A stretch of 34,105 nucleotides of DNA from a virus, in IMG/VR virus record IMGVR_UViG_3300042433_000068, positions 1-34,105 of that record. One strand, written 5' to 3'. Positions 1-6,118 of this stretch are shown in pieces (position 1 is the first letter of the stretch; each line of letters begins with the position of its first letter). Both the position numbers and the translations under genes were made by a program. The notes under the pieces were generated by a model. The model was not told where the DNA came from and searched no databases. It was given only the letters and a program-made list of their open reading frames with translations.

Positions 1-74
1 AGGCTGAAGCCGAAGACGTCACCCGCCGGGCCGATGAGGCTAAGGCCTATCTTGCCAAGCTGGCTGGTGGCTAA
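1..74 (+). CDS. C-terminal fragment of a small coiled-coil protein (5'-truncated by window start)
   Basis: An open frame runs from base 3 to the TAA at 72-74 and reads AEAEDVTRRADEAKAYLAKL then AGG: a charged, alanine-rich amphipathic helix typical of the tail of a small coiled-coil protein. The stop overlaps the ATG of the next gene (TAATG), the tight coupling seen across this window. If the window ends are joined, this frame continues upstream to an ATG at 34075-34077 preceded by an AAGGA-like ribosome site. With a one-base difference it would instead continue the basic helical tail of the membrane protein at 33873. It may therefore be the missing end of that lysis-region gene. Nothing about its function can be read from the fragment. 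Confidence 0.5.
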   Translation, partial: AEAEDVTRRADEAKAYLAKLAGG

Positions 75-481
75 TGGCAATCCAGCTATCGGCCGCTGTC
101 CGTAACGCCAGAATTACCGCGATCGAGACAACGACCGGCGTATCGGCGATACTGAAGATCCGAACCGGCACCCCGCCGGCCAACGTCGCCGCGGCTGATA
201 CCGGCACCGTCCTTGCGACGGTGCCGTGTCCATCGGATTGGCTGGCAGATCCATCGGGTGGCGTTGCAGCTCTCGCCGGCACCTGGCAGGACACAAGCGC
301 AGATGGCAGCGGCACCGCCGCGCATTTCCGCCTCTACGCCTCCGACGGCACCACCTGCCATATGCAGGGCACAGTCACAGTCACTGGCGGCGGCGGCGAC
401 ATGCAGCTCGATAGCGTGGCATTCACTGCCGGGCAGGCCTTCACGATCACTGCCTTCACCCTGACGGATGGCAACGCATGA
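74..481 (+). CDS. phage virion/tail-associated protein, small beta-rich
   Basis: A 135-residue protein whose start overlaps the preceding stop (TAATG) and whose stop overlaps the next start (ATGA at 478-481). It has an N-terminal helix (residues 1-18) and then Gly/Thr/Ala-rich beta sequence with segments such as GTWQDTSADGSGTAAHF and VTVTGGGGDMQ. I recognise this type from memory as a recurrent conserved hypothetical in the tail and structural clusters of alphaproteobacterial phages. It probably acts as a virion decoration or tail accessory protein, but no enzymatic motif is present and its exact place in the virion is unknown. It forms a unit with the two downstream genes. Confidence 0.75.
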   Translation: MAIQLSAAVRNARITAIETTTGVSAILKIRTGTPPANVAAADTGTVLATVPCPSDWLADPSGGVAALAGTWQDTSADGSGTAAHFRLYASDGTTCHMQGTVTVTGGGGDMQLDSVAFTAGQAFTITAFTLTDGNA

Positions 482-1293
482 CGATCTCGACCCGCGACCA
501 ACTGATCGACGCTCTGGGCAACAATACGAGCCGATTGGTCATCGATAAGGCGTCGCTGGCAAATGCTGTTGCGGGGCAAATCTTCAGCTTGTGGCAGGCG
601 ACCGGCGTGCCCGGCGCCGGCGCGACGCCTGGCGCCGCCGCGGTGCCAACCAGCGCCACAACCGGCGCCTTTGGTTTCACCAATCAGACCGGGCCGGCCA
701 CCAGCTACCTCGCCTGGCTAGCTGCAACGTGCAGCAACAGCGCCAGCAACATCGAGTTTCACGATCGCCTCGCCCATATGGGTGGCCTTTCCGGCATCGT
801 GACGACGGCGCAAGGCGCCCTAAGCCTCCTGACTTCAGATCCTGGCGCTGCTCGGCGCGGCGATTCGAACTACAGCGATGTGCAGTGGTGGCTTGAGATT
901 TACACGGCGCTTGGCGCAACCGGCGTCAACGCCACGGTGAACGTGACTTACGACGACGCCTCGTCGGGCAATCTCGCCGCCATCGCCCTGGGCGCCACGC
1001 CACGCGCTGGCCGGCTTTATCCGCTGGTCCCCGCTGTTGCTGGTCGCTTCATCCGGGCAGTGAACAGCGTGACGCTTTCCGCAACCACCGGCACTGCCGG
1101 CAACTTCGGGATCACCGCAACCCGCCCCCGCACCAGTGTCAGCTTCCCCTTGCTCAACAAGACGGAAACATTCGACTGGGCGCAGCTCGGACTTCCTGAG
1201 ATCCCGAACGACTCGTGCCTTCAGATGCTCATGGTCTGCGCCACAACGACGACGGGCACGGTGCGCGGCCAAGGCAAGATCATTCACGGTTGA
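478..1293 (+). CDS. phage virion/tail-associated protein
   Basis: A 271-residue protein translationally coupled to the gene before it (ATGA overlap). The N-terminal helix (MTISTRDQLIDALGNN, then a segment ending AGQIFSLWQATG) is followed by a Gly/Ala/Thr-rich region and a beta-rich body (about residues 60-271) with no signal peptide or transmembrane segment. The pairing with the small beta-rich gene upstream is a recurring arrangement in phage structural clusters, so a capsid-surface or tail role is likely. No catalytic motif is visible. The family assignment rests on recall and context, not on a search. Confidence 0.75.
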   Translation: MTISTRDQLIDALGNNTSRLVIDKASLANAVAGQIFSLWQATGVPGAGATPGAAAVPTSATTGAFGFTNQTGPATSYLAWLAATCSNSASNIEFHDRLAHMGGLSGIVTTAQGALSLLTSDPGAARRGDSNYSDVQWWLEIYTALGATGVNATVNVTYDDASSGNLAAIALGATPRAGRLYPLVPAVAGRFIRAVNSVTLSATTGTAGNFGITATRPRTSVSFPLLNKTETFDWAQLGLPEIPNDSCLQMLMVCATTTTGTVRGQGKIIHG

Positions 1294-1299
1294 TCGGCC

Positions 1300-1674
1300 A
1301 TGCCGGTCAAATTCCCACAAGCCGACCTCCCGCGCGGCATCCGCGGCGGATCTGATCAATGGGATCAGCCGCAAGCTAGCCCCATCCTGCTCGACGACTA
1401 TTTCCCGGCCCCGATACTCGGCGGCACCGGCACGCTTTCGGCAACCCTCGGCGCCCTGACTGCCGTTGCGACCGGCACCCTTGCTATCCGCGCAACCCTC
1501 AACGTCTCGCTCGGCGCCCTGGTGGCTGCATCAACGGGCCGGCTGGCTATTAACGGGACGCTCGGCGCCACCCTCGGCGCGCTGCTTCTCAGTGCCGAAG
1601 GCACCGTCGGATCAGAAGAGCCGGCCGCAGTTGTCGACTGGCTCATTACCGCTCGACGCCGCGGATCCCGATAG
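1300..1674 (+). CDS. repeat-containing phage structural protein
   Basis: A 124-residue protein starting 6 nt after the previous stop. Residues 1-50 are Pro/Asp-rich (for example LPRGIRGGSDQWDQPQASP). Residues 51-103 are an imperfect tandem repeat with a 21-residue period (GAL.A..TG.LAI..TL...L), and the tail ends in basic residues (ITARRRGSR). Such Leu/Ala/Thr/Gly repeats are common in short phage surface proteins and suggest a beta-solenoid or stacked-strand fold. It is the last of the three coupled virion-like genes before the terminase region. Function is unknown, and an adhesive or decoration role is only inferred. Confidence 0.65.
   Translation: MPVKFPQADLPRGIRGGSDQWDQPQASPILLDDYFPAPILGGTGTLSATLGALTAVATGTLAIRATLNVSLGALVAASTGRLAINGTLGATLGALLLSAEGTVGSEEPAAVVDWLITARRRGSR
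1450..1608 (+). repeat. coding tandem repeat, 63-nt (21-residue) period
   Basis: Two full copies and one partial copy of a 21-residue unit beginning GAL (residues 51-71, 72-92 and 93-103 of the host gene). The DNA copies have diverged, so this is a protein-level repeat rather than a recent duplication. Confidence 0.6.
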
Positions 1675-1705
1675 ATTATTCTCGACGCACACTAGAGGCA
1701 AAATC

Positions 1706-1921
1706 ATGTTCGAAAGAGAAGCCGGGGCGGCGTCCATCCGCCATCTGGAATGGCGCCGCGACGCGATTCGTCGCGCTCAACAGCGTCATGGGCATATCAA
1801 GAACGCCGACCTGCTGAGCAACTTCGAGATCGCGAAGCTCGCCGGCGACCTGGACCGCATGCAATCCTTCGCACACGAAGCCCGCACGCCCATCGTCGAA
1901 ACCTCGCAACCCAATGACTGA
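1706..1921 (+). CDS. hypothetical phage protein, 71 aa, helical
   Basis: A 71-residue Arg/Ala-rich helical protein starting at ATG 1706 (MFEREAGAASIRHLEWRRDA...), with the purine-rich AGAGGCAAAA just upstream as ribosome site. Its stop lies 8 nt inside the small-terminase gene, so the two are translationally coupled. No known domain is recognised. The position immediately before the terminase small subunit suggests a role in packaging or its regulation, but that is inference from location only. The same frame is open further upstream, inside the repeat gene, but that part reads as a shadow. Confidence 0.6.
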   Translation: MFEREAGAASIRHLEWRRDAIRRAQQRHGHIKNADLLSNFEIAKLAGDLDRMQSFAHEARTPIVETSQPND

Positions 1922-2441
1922 CAAGGCAAAATCCCCCCGCCGCGGCAAGCCTGAGCCCGATCGCCTCACCCCCCAACAGGAAGCCTTCGCTCAAGCCTAC
2001 GATCGCTTGGGCAACGGATCCCGCGCATACCGCGCCGCATACAACGTCGGCGCCAAAACAACGCCGCAAACCATCTGGAATGAAGCCTCTCGGCTAATGC
2101 AGCACCCGTTGGTGTCCCGTAGGATAGCCGAACTTCGAGCGCAAGCCGCTGAAAAGGCTGTCAAATCTATGGTTGAGATCGTGTCGGATCTCGACCAATC
2201 GCGCTCGCTGGCGATGGATCTGGAACGTCCGAGTGCTGCAGTCTCGGCCTCGTCGGCACAAGCTCGGATCCTGGGATATGCCGGCGGCAAACGCCCGGCT
2301 CCTGGGGAGAAGACCGACGCGAAGACTGCGGTCGACGAGCAAGTCGCGCCCGAACAGCGCAGCCGGTTCGACTTCGCCCGGCGCGTGGCGCTCATGCTGG
2401 CAAAGGGAAAGCGCGCCGCCGGCAAGGTCGCGGCGGAATAG
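1914..2441 (+). CDS. terminase small subunit
   Basis: A 175-residue protein. The small subunit recognises the packaging site on concatemeric DNA and recruits the large subunit. The N-terminus (RLTPQQEAFAQAYDRLGNGS, then a YRAAYNVGAKTT-type segment) matches the Terminase_2-type helix-turn-helix region, where 'L.P.Q..F...Y...GN.s.AYR.AY' is characteristic and is followed by a TIWNEASRLMQHPLVSRRIAEL helix. The C-terminal half is charged and likely oligomerises or contacts the large subunit. It overlaps the 71-residue gene by 8 nt. Unusually, the large subunit lies about 3.7 kb downstream with a methyltransferase and other genes in between. Confidence 0.88.
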   Translation: MTDKAKSPRRGKPEPDRLTPQQEAFAQAYDRLGNGSRAYRAAYNVGAKTTPQTIWNEASRLMQHPLVSRRIAELRAQAAEKAVKSMVEIVSDLDQSRSLAMDLERPSAAVSASSAQARILGYAGGKRPAPGEKTDAKTAVDEQVAPEQRSRFDFARRVALMLAKGKRAAGKVAAE

Positions 2442-2490
2442 CCTTGCAATTTTGTCCACGCGGAATATTGTCCACGCTCATTGAAGCGTG
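2433..2490 (+). promoter_or_regulatory. candidate promoter with repeated operator-like elements
   Basis: This short AT-richer gap holds GCGGAATA twice (2433-2440 and 2460-2467), TTGTCCACGC twice (2452-2461 and 2468-2477) and a perfect 6-bp inverted repeat CACGCT/AGCGTG (2473-2478 and 2485-2490). TTGCAA (2444-2449) followed 16 nt later by TATTGT (2466-2471) resembles a sigma-70 promoter. The repeats overlap the -10 region, as an operator would. This is pattern reading only. Confidence 0.4.
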
Positions 2491-2499
2491 AGGCAAAAA

Positions 2500-2835
2500 A
2501 TGGACGCTCCGAAATGCAAGATCTGTGGCGCTGTCCACTGGTCGAACGAACCGCACCAGTTCGCCGGCAAGGCCTGGAAGCCTGAGCCGCCCGTTATCGA
2601 GGCGAAGGCGAAGCCGGCGAAGAAGCCCGCCAAGGCGAAGCGCGTCGAGCCCGGCGTCGTCACTATCGCGCACCACAAGGTCAAGGATCTCTCGCCCGAA
2701 GGCGTGAAGGCGATCGCCGAAGGGCTGGCGAAGAAGCGCGGCCGGCCGAAGCTCCATCCCGATCGCAAGGCATACAAGGCCGAAAAGGAACGAGCTCGAC
2801 GAGCTGCAGCGAAGAAGGCGCCGCGCGATGCGTGA
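2500..2835 (+). CDS. small Cys/His (zinc-binding-like) protein with AT-hook-like core
   Basis: A 111-residue protein. ATG 2500 is chosen over the in-frame GTG at 2488 because GAGG (2490-2493) sits at proper spacing before it. Residues 6-19 hold C-x2-C-x3-H-x5-H (CKICGAVHWSNEPH), a likely zinc site. The middle is Lys/Pro/Ala-rich. The C-terminal half carries KKRGRPKLH, whose RGRP core is the canonical AT-hook motif, followed by a highly basic helix. The layout suggests a small nucleic-acid-binding protein, perhaps regulatory or packaging-related given its place after the small terminase and a candidate operator. No family was identified with certainty. Confidence 0.7.
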   Translation: MDAPKCKICGAVHWSNEPHQFAGKAWKPEPPVIEAKAKPAKKPAKAKRVEPGVVTIAHHKVKDLSPEGVKAIAEGLAKKRGRPKLHPDRKAYKAEKERARRAAAKKAPRDA

Positions 2836-2926
2836 TTACCTCTTGATCGGCAAGAAGGGTTTTCGCTGGGCGTCTCGGTCCCCGGCCCGCGGTCGGCCGG
2901 CTACTGGCTTCAAGGAACCACCGTGA
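2828..2926 (+). CDS. possible 32-aa linker peptide gene
   Basis: A short frame (MRDYLLIGKKGFRWASRSPA, then a GRPATGFKEPP-type tail) fills the gap between the Cys/His gene and the methyltransferase. Its ATG overlaps the upstream gene by 8 nt and its TGA overlaps the methyltransferase GTG (GTGA). The tight fit at both ends argues for translation, possibly as a coupling peptide. It is too short for a domain call and could be chance. Confidence 0.35.
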   Translation: MRDYLLIGKKGFRWASRSPARGRPATGFKEPP

Positions 2927-4107
2927 AATACCTCTCCGTCTGTTCGGGAATCGAAGCGGCCACCGTGGCGTGGCATCCGCTCGGCTGGTCCGCAATCGCC
3001 TTCAGTGAGATTGAGAAGTTCCCCTGCGCCGTGCTGGCGCACCATTACCCCGACGTGCCGAACCTCGGTGACATGACCGAGATGGATGTCGAGCCGCTCG
3101 GGCAGATCGACATCCTTGTTGGCGGCACGCCCTGCCAGGCGTTCTCCGTCGCCGGGTTGCGCCAGTCGCTCGACGATGCGCGCGGTAACCTGACCCTTTC
3201 ATATGTGAGGCTGATCCATGAACTCGTCGCCGACCACGGACTCCGCAACGCCGTCTGGGAGAACGTCCCCGGCGTCCTCTCGACCAAGGACAACGCCTTT
3301 GGATGTTTCTTGGGCGCAATTGTCGGAAGCGATGACCCCCTCCTACCGCCTGGAGGCAAGCGCTGGCCCAACGCAGGTATGGTCTCTGGACCAAAAGGCC
3401 GTGCAGCGTGGGCCATTAAAGACGCTCAATACTTCGGACTGGCCCAGCGACGCCGCCGTGTGTTCGTTGTCTCAGATTTTGGAAGAGGGGCCGATCCCGC
3501 AGCGGTTCTTTTTGAGCTCGAAGGCGTGCGCGGGAATCCTGCGCCGAGCCGAGAAGCGCGGGAAGACGTTACCCATCCAATTGCTCCGAGCCTTACAAGC
3601 AGTGGCCGGGGTGTCGAGCAAGGCGGAGACACCCGAGGACAGGACCCCGTAGTTGCCATGCATGTACCCAGTATCTCAGCCGCGCTTGAGACAACTAGCC
3701 ACGACTATTCGCTGCGCGCGGGCGGGCATGATGGTTCGCACGCCAACGCCGGGGTGCCGCCTGCTATCGCGTTCAATCACAACGCCCAAGCTGCGCAATT
3801 GCCGAGTGCTAGTAGGGACACGAGTGTGAACGATGGGCTGACTCGGTCCCAGCAAGCAGCAGCAGCAATAGGATCCGCTGTTCGCCGCCTGACCCCCGTC
3901 GAGTGCGAGCGCCTGCAGGGCTTCCCCGACAGCTACACCAAGATCAGCGACAAGACCGCCGACGGACCGCGCTACAAGGCGCTCGGCAATTCCATGGCCG
4001 TGCCGGTGATGCGCTGGATCGGCGAGCGCATCGACCGCTTCATGCCGCGCGACGAAGTGCCCGCCCCGAAGCCGCGCGCCCGGTTCAACTTCGGAAAGAT
4101 CGTCTGA
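2923..4107 (+). CDS. C5 cytosine-specific DNA methyltransferase (Dcm-type)
   Basis: A 394-residue enzyme that methylates cytosine at C5 using S-adenosylmethionine, probably protecting phage DNA from host restriction. All core motifs are visible in order: motif I (SVCSGIEAATVAW, residues 5-17), motif IV (GGTPCQAFSVAG, catalytic Cys71), motif VI (ENVPG, 113-117), motif VIII (QRRRRVF, 175-181), then a target-recognition region of about 140 residues, motif IX (RRLTPVECERLQGFPD) and motif X (YKALGNSMAVPVM). Start is GTG 2923 with AAGGA six bases upstream; the stop overlaps the next ATG. It is intact and likely active. There is no partner endonuclease gene, so it is an orphan methyltransferase. Target sequence cannot be read from the protein. 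Confidence 0.93.
   Translation: MKYLSVCSGIEAATVAWHPLGWSAIAFSEIEKFPCAVLAHHYPDVPNLGDMTEMDVEPLGQIDILVGGTPCQAFSVAGLRQSLDDARGNLTLSYVRLIHELVADHGLRNAVWENVPGVLSTKDNAFGCFLGAIVGSDDPLLPPGGKRWPNAGMVSGPKGRAAWAIKDAQYFGLAQRRRRVFVVSDFGRGADPAAVLFELEGVRGNPAPSREAREDVTHPIAPSLTSSGRGVEQGGDTRGQDPVVAMHVPSISAALETTSHDYSLRAGGHDGSHANAGVPPAIAFNHNAQAAQLPSASRDTSVNDGLTRSQQAAAAIGSAVRRLTPVECERLQGFPDSYTKISDKTADGPRYKALGNSMAVPVMRWIGERIDRFMPRDEVPAPKPRARFNFGKIV
3218..3652 (+). CDS. possible overprinted gene inside the methyltransferase gene
   Basis: In the frame shifted from the methyltransferase, an uninterrupted 144-codon frame starts with ATG at 3218 and ends with TAG at 3650-3652. Its C-terminal half reads VCSLSQILEEGPIPQRFF, then LSSKACAGILRRAEKRGK. 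I recall this signature, with 'FFLS.KAC.GILRRAEKRGK', as recurring in small phage proteins. It lies exactly over the stretch where the methyltransferase frame reads LFELEGVRGNPAPSREARE, which is itself conserved in phage Dcm proteins. Both frames therefore look under protein-level selection. No ribosome site clearly decides a start, and the N-terminal half (Ser/Thr/Pro-rich) looks like shadow sequence, so the translated part may be shorter. Confidence 0.35.
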   Translation: MNSSPTTDSATPSGRTSPASSRPRTTPLDVSWAQLSEAMTPSYRLEASAGPTQVWSLDQKAVQRGPLKTLNTSDWPSDAAVCSLSQILEEGPIPQRFFLSSKACAGILRRAEKRGKTLPIQLLRALQAVAGVSSKAETPEDRTP

Positions 4108-4622
4108 TGCCCTTCGTCTTTCAGGACTTTGAAACCCAGTCCGACGCCGACCTAACCATCACCGGCAGTCTCAAGTACGTGCTCGACGCCAGCACGCGGG
4201 CGCTGCTGTGGTCGTGGGGCATCGACAACGACCCGATCAAGCTGTGGTGCCCGGACCTGAGCGACGAACTGGTGCCGGAAGTCTGGGCCGCAGTTAGCGC
4301 CAGGATGCACACCATCGAGGTCTGCCCGGACGAAGTGGTCGAGGCGCTGAAACACCCCGACACTTACGTTAACGGCTGGAACGAAGGCTTCGACTATAAA
4401 GTCTGGCGGCAGGTGGTCGTGCCCGATCACGGCTGGCCCGACATAGAGCTGGAGCAGACCGTCGACTGCATGGCGCAAGCGCTTGCGTCGAATCTTCCTG
4501 GCAGTCTGGATTTCGCCGGACGGGCTCTCGGACTAGGTACTAAGACGACGGGGGGCAAGGCTATCATGAAGCGCTCCTCGCTTATTTCGCCCGGCTGGAA
4601 TACGCCTATGCCGACGCCATGA
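4107..4622 (+). CDS. truncated phage DNA-polymerase-type 3'-5' exonuclease
   Basis: A 171-residue protein coupled to the methyltransferase stop (TGATG). It resembles the N-terminal DnaQ-like proofreading domain of phage family-A DNA polymerases: Exo I QDFET (Asp7, Glu9), an Exo II-like region VNGWNEGFDYKVW (Asn89 to Asp96), then TVDCMAQALASNLPGSLDFA, matching the usual 'CTM..A....LPgsL' segment, and KTTGGKAIMKR. It stops there: Exo III (Y-x3-D) and the whole polymerase domain are missing, and the last 15 or so residues look out of frame. A helical frame reading YHEALLAYFARLEYAYADAM ends at TAG 4640-4642 in another phase, suggesting a deletion or frameshift scar near 4555-4570. Probably a non-functional remnant, though an exonuclease-only product cannot be excluded. 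Confidence 0.68.
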   Translation: MPFVFQDFETQSDADLTITGSLKYVLDASTRALLWSWGIDNDPIKLWCPDLSDELVPEVWAAVSARMHTIEVCPDEVVEALKHPDTYVNGWNEGFDYKVWRQVVVPDHGWPDIELEQTVDCMAQALASNLPGSLDFAGRALGLGTKTTGGKAIMKRSSLISPGWNTPMPTP

Positions 4623-4646
4623 TCGCAGCTCGAAAGGAATAGCCTC

Positions 4647-5345
4647 GTGTCAACGCCAGCTCTTGCCATTGAAGTTCTGATGATGGTGCACCGCTTGGGG
4701 AAGGCGGGCCTTTACGCTGCGCCCGATGCCGTCGAGCAAGCTGCCGTCGAATGGCTGCAGCAAAACGATCTGCTCAACGCCTCAGTGCCTCTTAAGTGGT
4801 TCGTCACCGACCGCGGCCGGGTGTGGCTCGACATGATCGAGCAAACGCCGCTGCCGATCCGCGCCGGCTGGGCCGATCCGCGCTTTATCGAGGGATCCGC
4901 CGCGTCGCGAACTGTTCGCCTCGTCGACGAAGAACAGTCGAGGTATGACGCAAGCCCGACGGCTGTCCGCACCTATGTCGCCGAAGTCGTCGAGTCGATG
5001 CAGGTGCCGGTCGGCTTCACGCTGAACCCCGGCGTCGAGCATACCGTCATTGAGCGGGCCGAAGATGGCACCGAGATCTCGCGCAAGATCTCGCTGCCGC
5101 CTGGCGTTGACCAGCGCGACGCCGTCGTCGTCAAGCATCGGAACGGCAAGATCCGCGGCGAAGATGGGAAGTTGCTCGCTGGTTCGGTGCGCTGGCCGCA
5201 TACCGGCGAAATGAAGCGCGACGCCAAGCTCTCGGACGCTGAGAACAGGAAGCGGCACGAGCGGGTGAAGGGCGACGACGTCATCGCCTATTACGTCATC
5301 GCGAACCCTGACGATAAGATCCGCGGAACGGGGTTGGTGACATAG
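4647..5345 (+). CDS. hypothetical phage protein, 232 aa
   Basis: A 232-residue protein with GTG start at 4647, preceded by AAGGA at about 8 nt. Residues 1-60 look like a small winged-helix-type helical domain (two helices, then a segment reading FVTDRGRVWLDMI). The middle (about 85-150) is beta-rich. The C-terminus is strongly charged, with a lysine/arginine helix (AENRKRHERVKGDD). There is no signal peptide or membrane segment. It lies between the polymerase remnant and the small genes before the large terminase. I do not recognise the family; a DNA-related function is a guess from the N-terminal fold impression and location. Confidence 0.7.
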   Translation: MSTPALAIEVLMMVHRLGKAGLYAAPDAVEQAAVEWLQQNDLLNASVPLKWFVTDRGRVWLDMIEQTPLPIRAGWADPRFIEGSAASRTVRLVDEEQSRYDASPTAVRTYVAEVVESMQVPVGFTLNPGVEHTVIERAEDGTEISRKISLPPGVDQRDAVVVKHRNGKIRGEDGKLLAGSVRWPHTGEMKRDAKLSDAENRKRHERVKGDDVIAYYVIANPDDKIRGTGLVT

Positions 5346-5370
5346 TCGGCACCGTGGTATTCCTGCCGAC
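5345..5370 (+). other. 7-bp hairpin directly after a stop codon
   Basis: GTCGGCA (5345-5351) and TGCCGAC (5364-5370) form a perfect 7-bp stem with a 12-nt loop immediately after the preceding gene. No T tract follows, so it is not a classical terminator. It could protect mRNA ends or guide processing. Confidence 0.4.
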
Positions 5371-5394
5371 CTTCCACAACCGAAGAGGCGAATT

Positions 5395-5583
5395 ATGGAT
5401 ATCCCGCGTCAAGTCGTCCTGAGCGAAGTTCTCGAACCAGAAGCCGTCGCGAAGATGATGGGCAACCCTGCAGACTCGGTGCAGCTCTCGCAGGCGGTGA
5501 GCCTGAAGCGCATTGCCAATGCGCTCGAAGAGCTGGTCGAGGTTGCCAAGACGCCGCTCGTCGAGGTCGGCGACGCCGGCTGA
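5395..5583 (+). CDS. hypothetical phage protein, 62 aa
   Basis: A 62-residue acidic, mostly helical protein starting at ATG 5395 with AGAGGCG just upstream as ribosome site. Residues 30-55 (QAVSLKRIANALEELVEVAK) form a heptad-like helix, so it may oligomerise. A similar 'SLKRIAdAlE.' helix is common in small phage proteins. No function can be assigned. It begins the set of three short genes that leads, with overlaps or tiny gaps, into the large terminase. Confidence 0.65.
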   Translation: MDIPRQVVLSEVLEPEAVAKMMGNPADSVQLSQAVSLKRIANALEELVEVAKTPLVEVGDAG

Positions 5584-5588
5584 TCGTC

Positions 5589-5846
5589 ATGGCGATCTCT
5601 GATCTTGATCCGACCGCCGGATATCTCGTCGCGCCGATCGGTGCGTCGAGCTTCCTTCGCGGCTTCACCGTGGTCGAGTCGGGGTTTCTCAAGGCCGGGG
5701 AAGTCTACTTCATCAAGAAGCCGCGGCTCGATGTGCTGAGGCCTCGCCCGCGCTTCGACTTCTCCCGCCGGCTGAGCCGCGGCCCGCAAACCGATGACAT
5801 GCGCCAGATGCTCGACGATCTGGCGGCGAAGGGTTGGCAGCGGTGA
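5589..5846 (+). CDS. hypothetical phage protein, 85 aa
   Basis: An 85-residue protein starting 5 nt after the previous stop. The N-terminal half is beta-like (GYLVAPIGASSFLRGF...), the middle basic and proline-rich (KKPRLDVLRPRPRFDFSRRL), and the end a short helix (DDMRQMLDDLAAKGW). Its stop overlaps the GTG of the following Cys-rich gene (GTGA). No family is recognised. The gene looks real from its tight spacing and codon usage. Confidence 0.6.
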   Translation: MAISDLDPTAGYLVAPIGASSFLRGFTVVESGFLKAGEVYFIKKPRLDVLRPRPRFDFSRRLSRGPQTDDMRQMLDDLAAKGWQR

Positions 5847-6118
5847 CGTCTCAGCCTCACCGCTGGCCGTGCTCGGTGCCTGGTTGCCGGTGCACCGTCG
5901 CAATGTCTCAGCCGCTCATATGGGGCGGCTCGTGGGCGCTATGTCGGAAGCACTGGCCTACCGTGCCGAAGGAATGGCGCCGGGCATTGAAGCGGGCCGA
6001 TCGGCGCCGGCTTGAAACTGAGCTCGGTTCTGAAGCCGAAGCCCGCGCCAAACGGTCATATGATCGCCTGGTGAAGCGGGTGCTGCGACACGCAACTGAC
6101 TTCTCGATGGGGATCTGA
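5843..6118 (+). CDS. small Cys/His protein, probable zinc binder
   Basis: A 91-residue protein. GTG 5843 is preferred to the TTG at 5834 because it overlaps the upstream stop (GTGA). Residues 10-17 contain C-x4-C-x-C (CSVPGCRC) and about 20 residues later CRKHW supplies a further Cys and His, together a plausible zinc knuckle. The C-terminal half is a long basic helix rich in Arg and Lys. The stop overlaps the large-terminase ATG (TGATG). Small Cys-rich basic proteins next to terminases may bind DNA, but no specific family is recognised. Confidence 0.65.
   Translation: MTSQPHRWPCSVPGCRCTVAMSQPLIWGGSWALCRKHWPTVPKEWRRALKRADRRRLETELGSEAEARAKRSYDRLVKRVLRHATDFSMGI

Noticed and set aside
1466-1705. 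Upstream extension of the 71-residue gene into the repeat gene
   Set aside because: Out-of-frame translation of the repeat gene; the start at 1706 has a better ribosome site.
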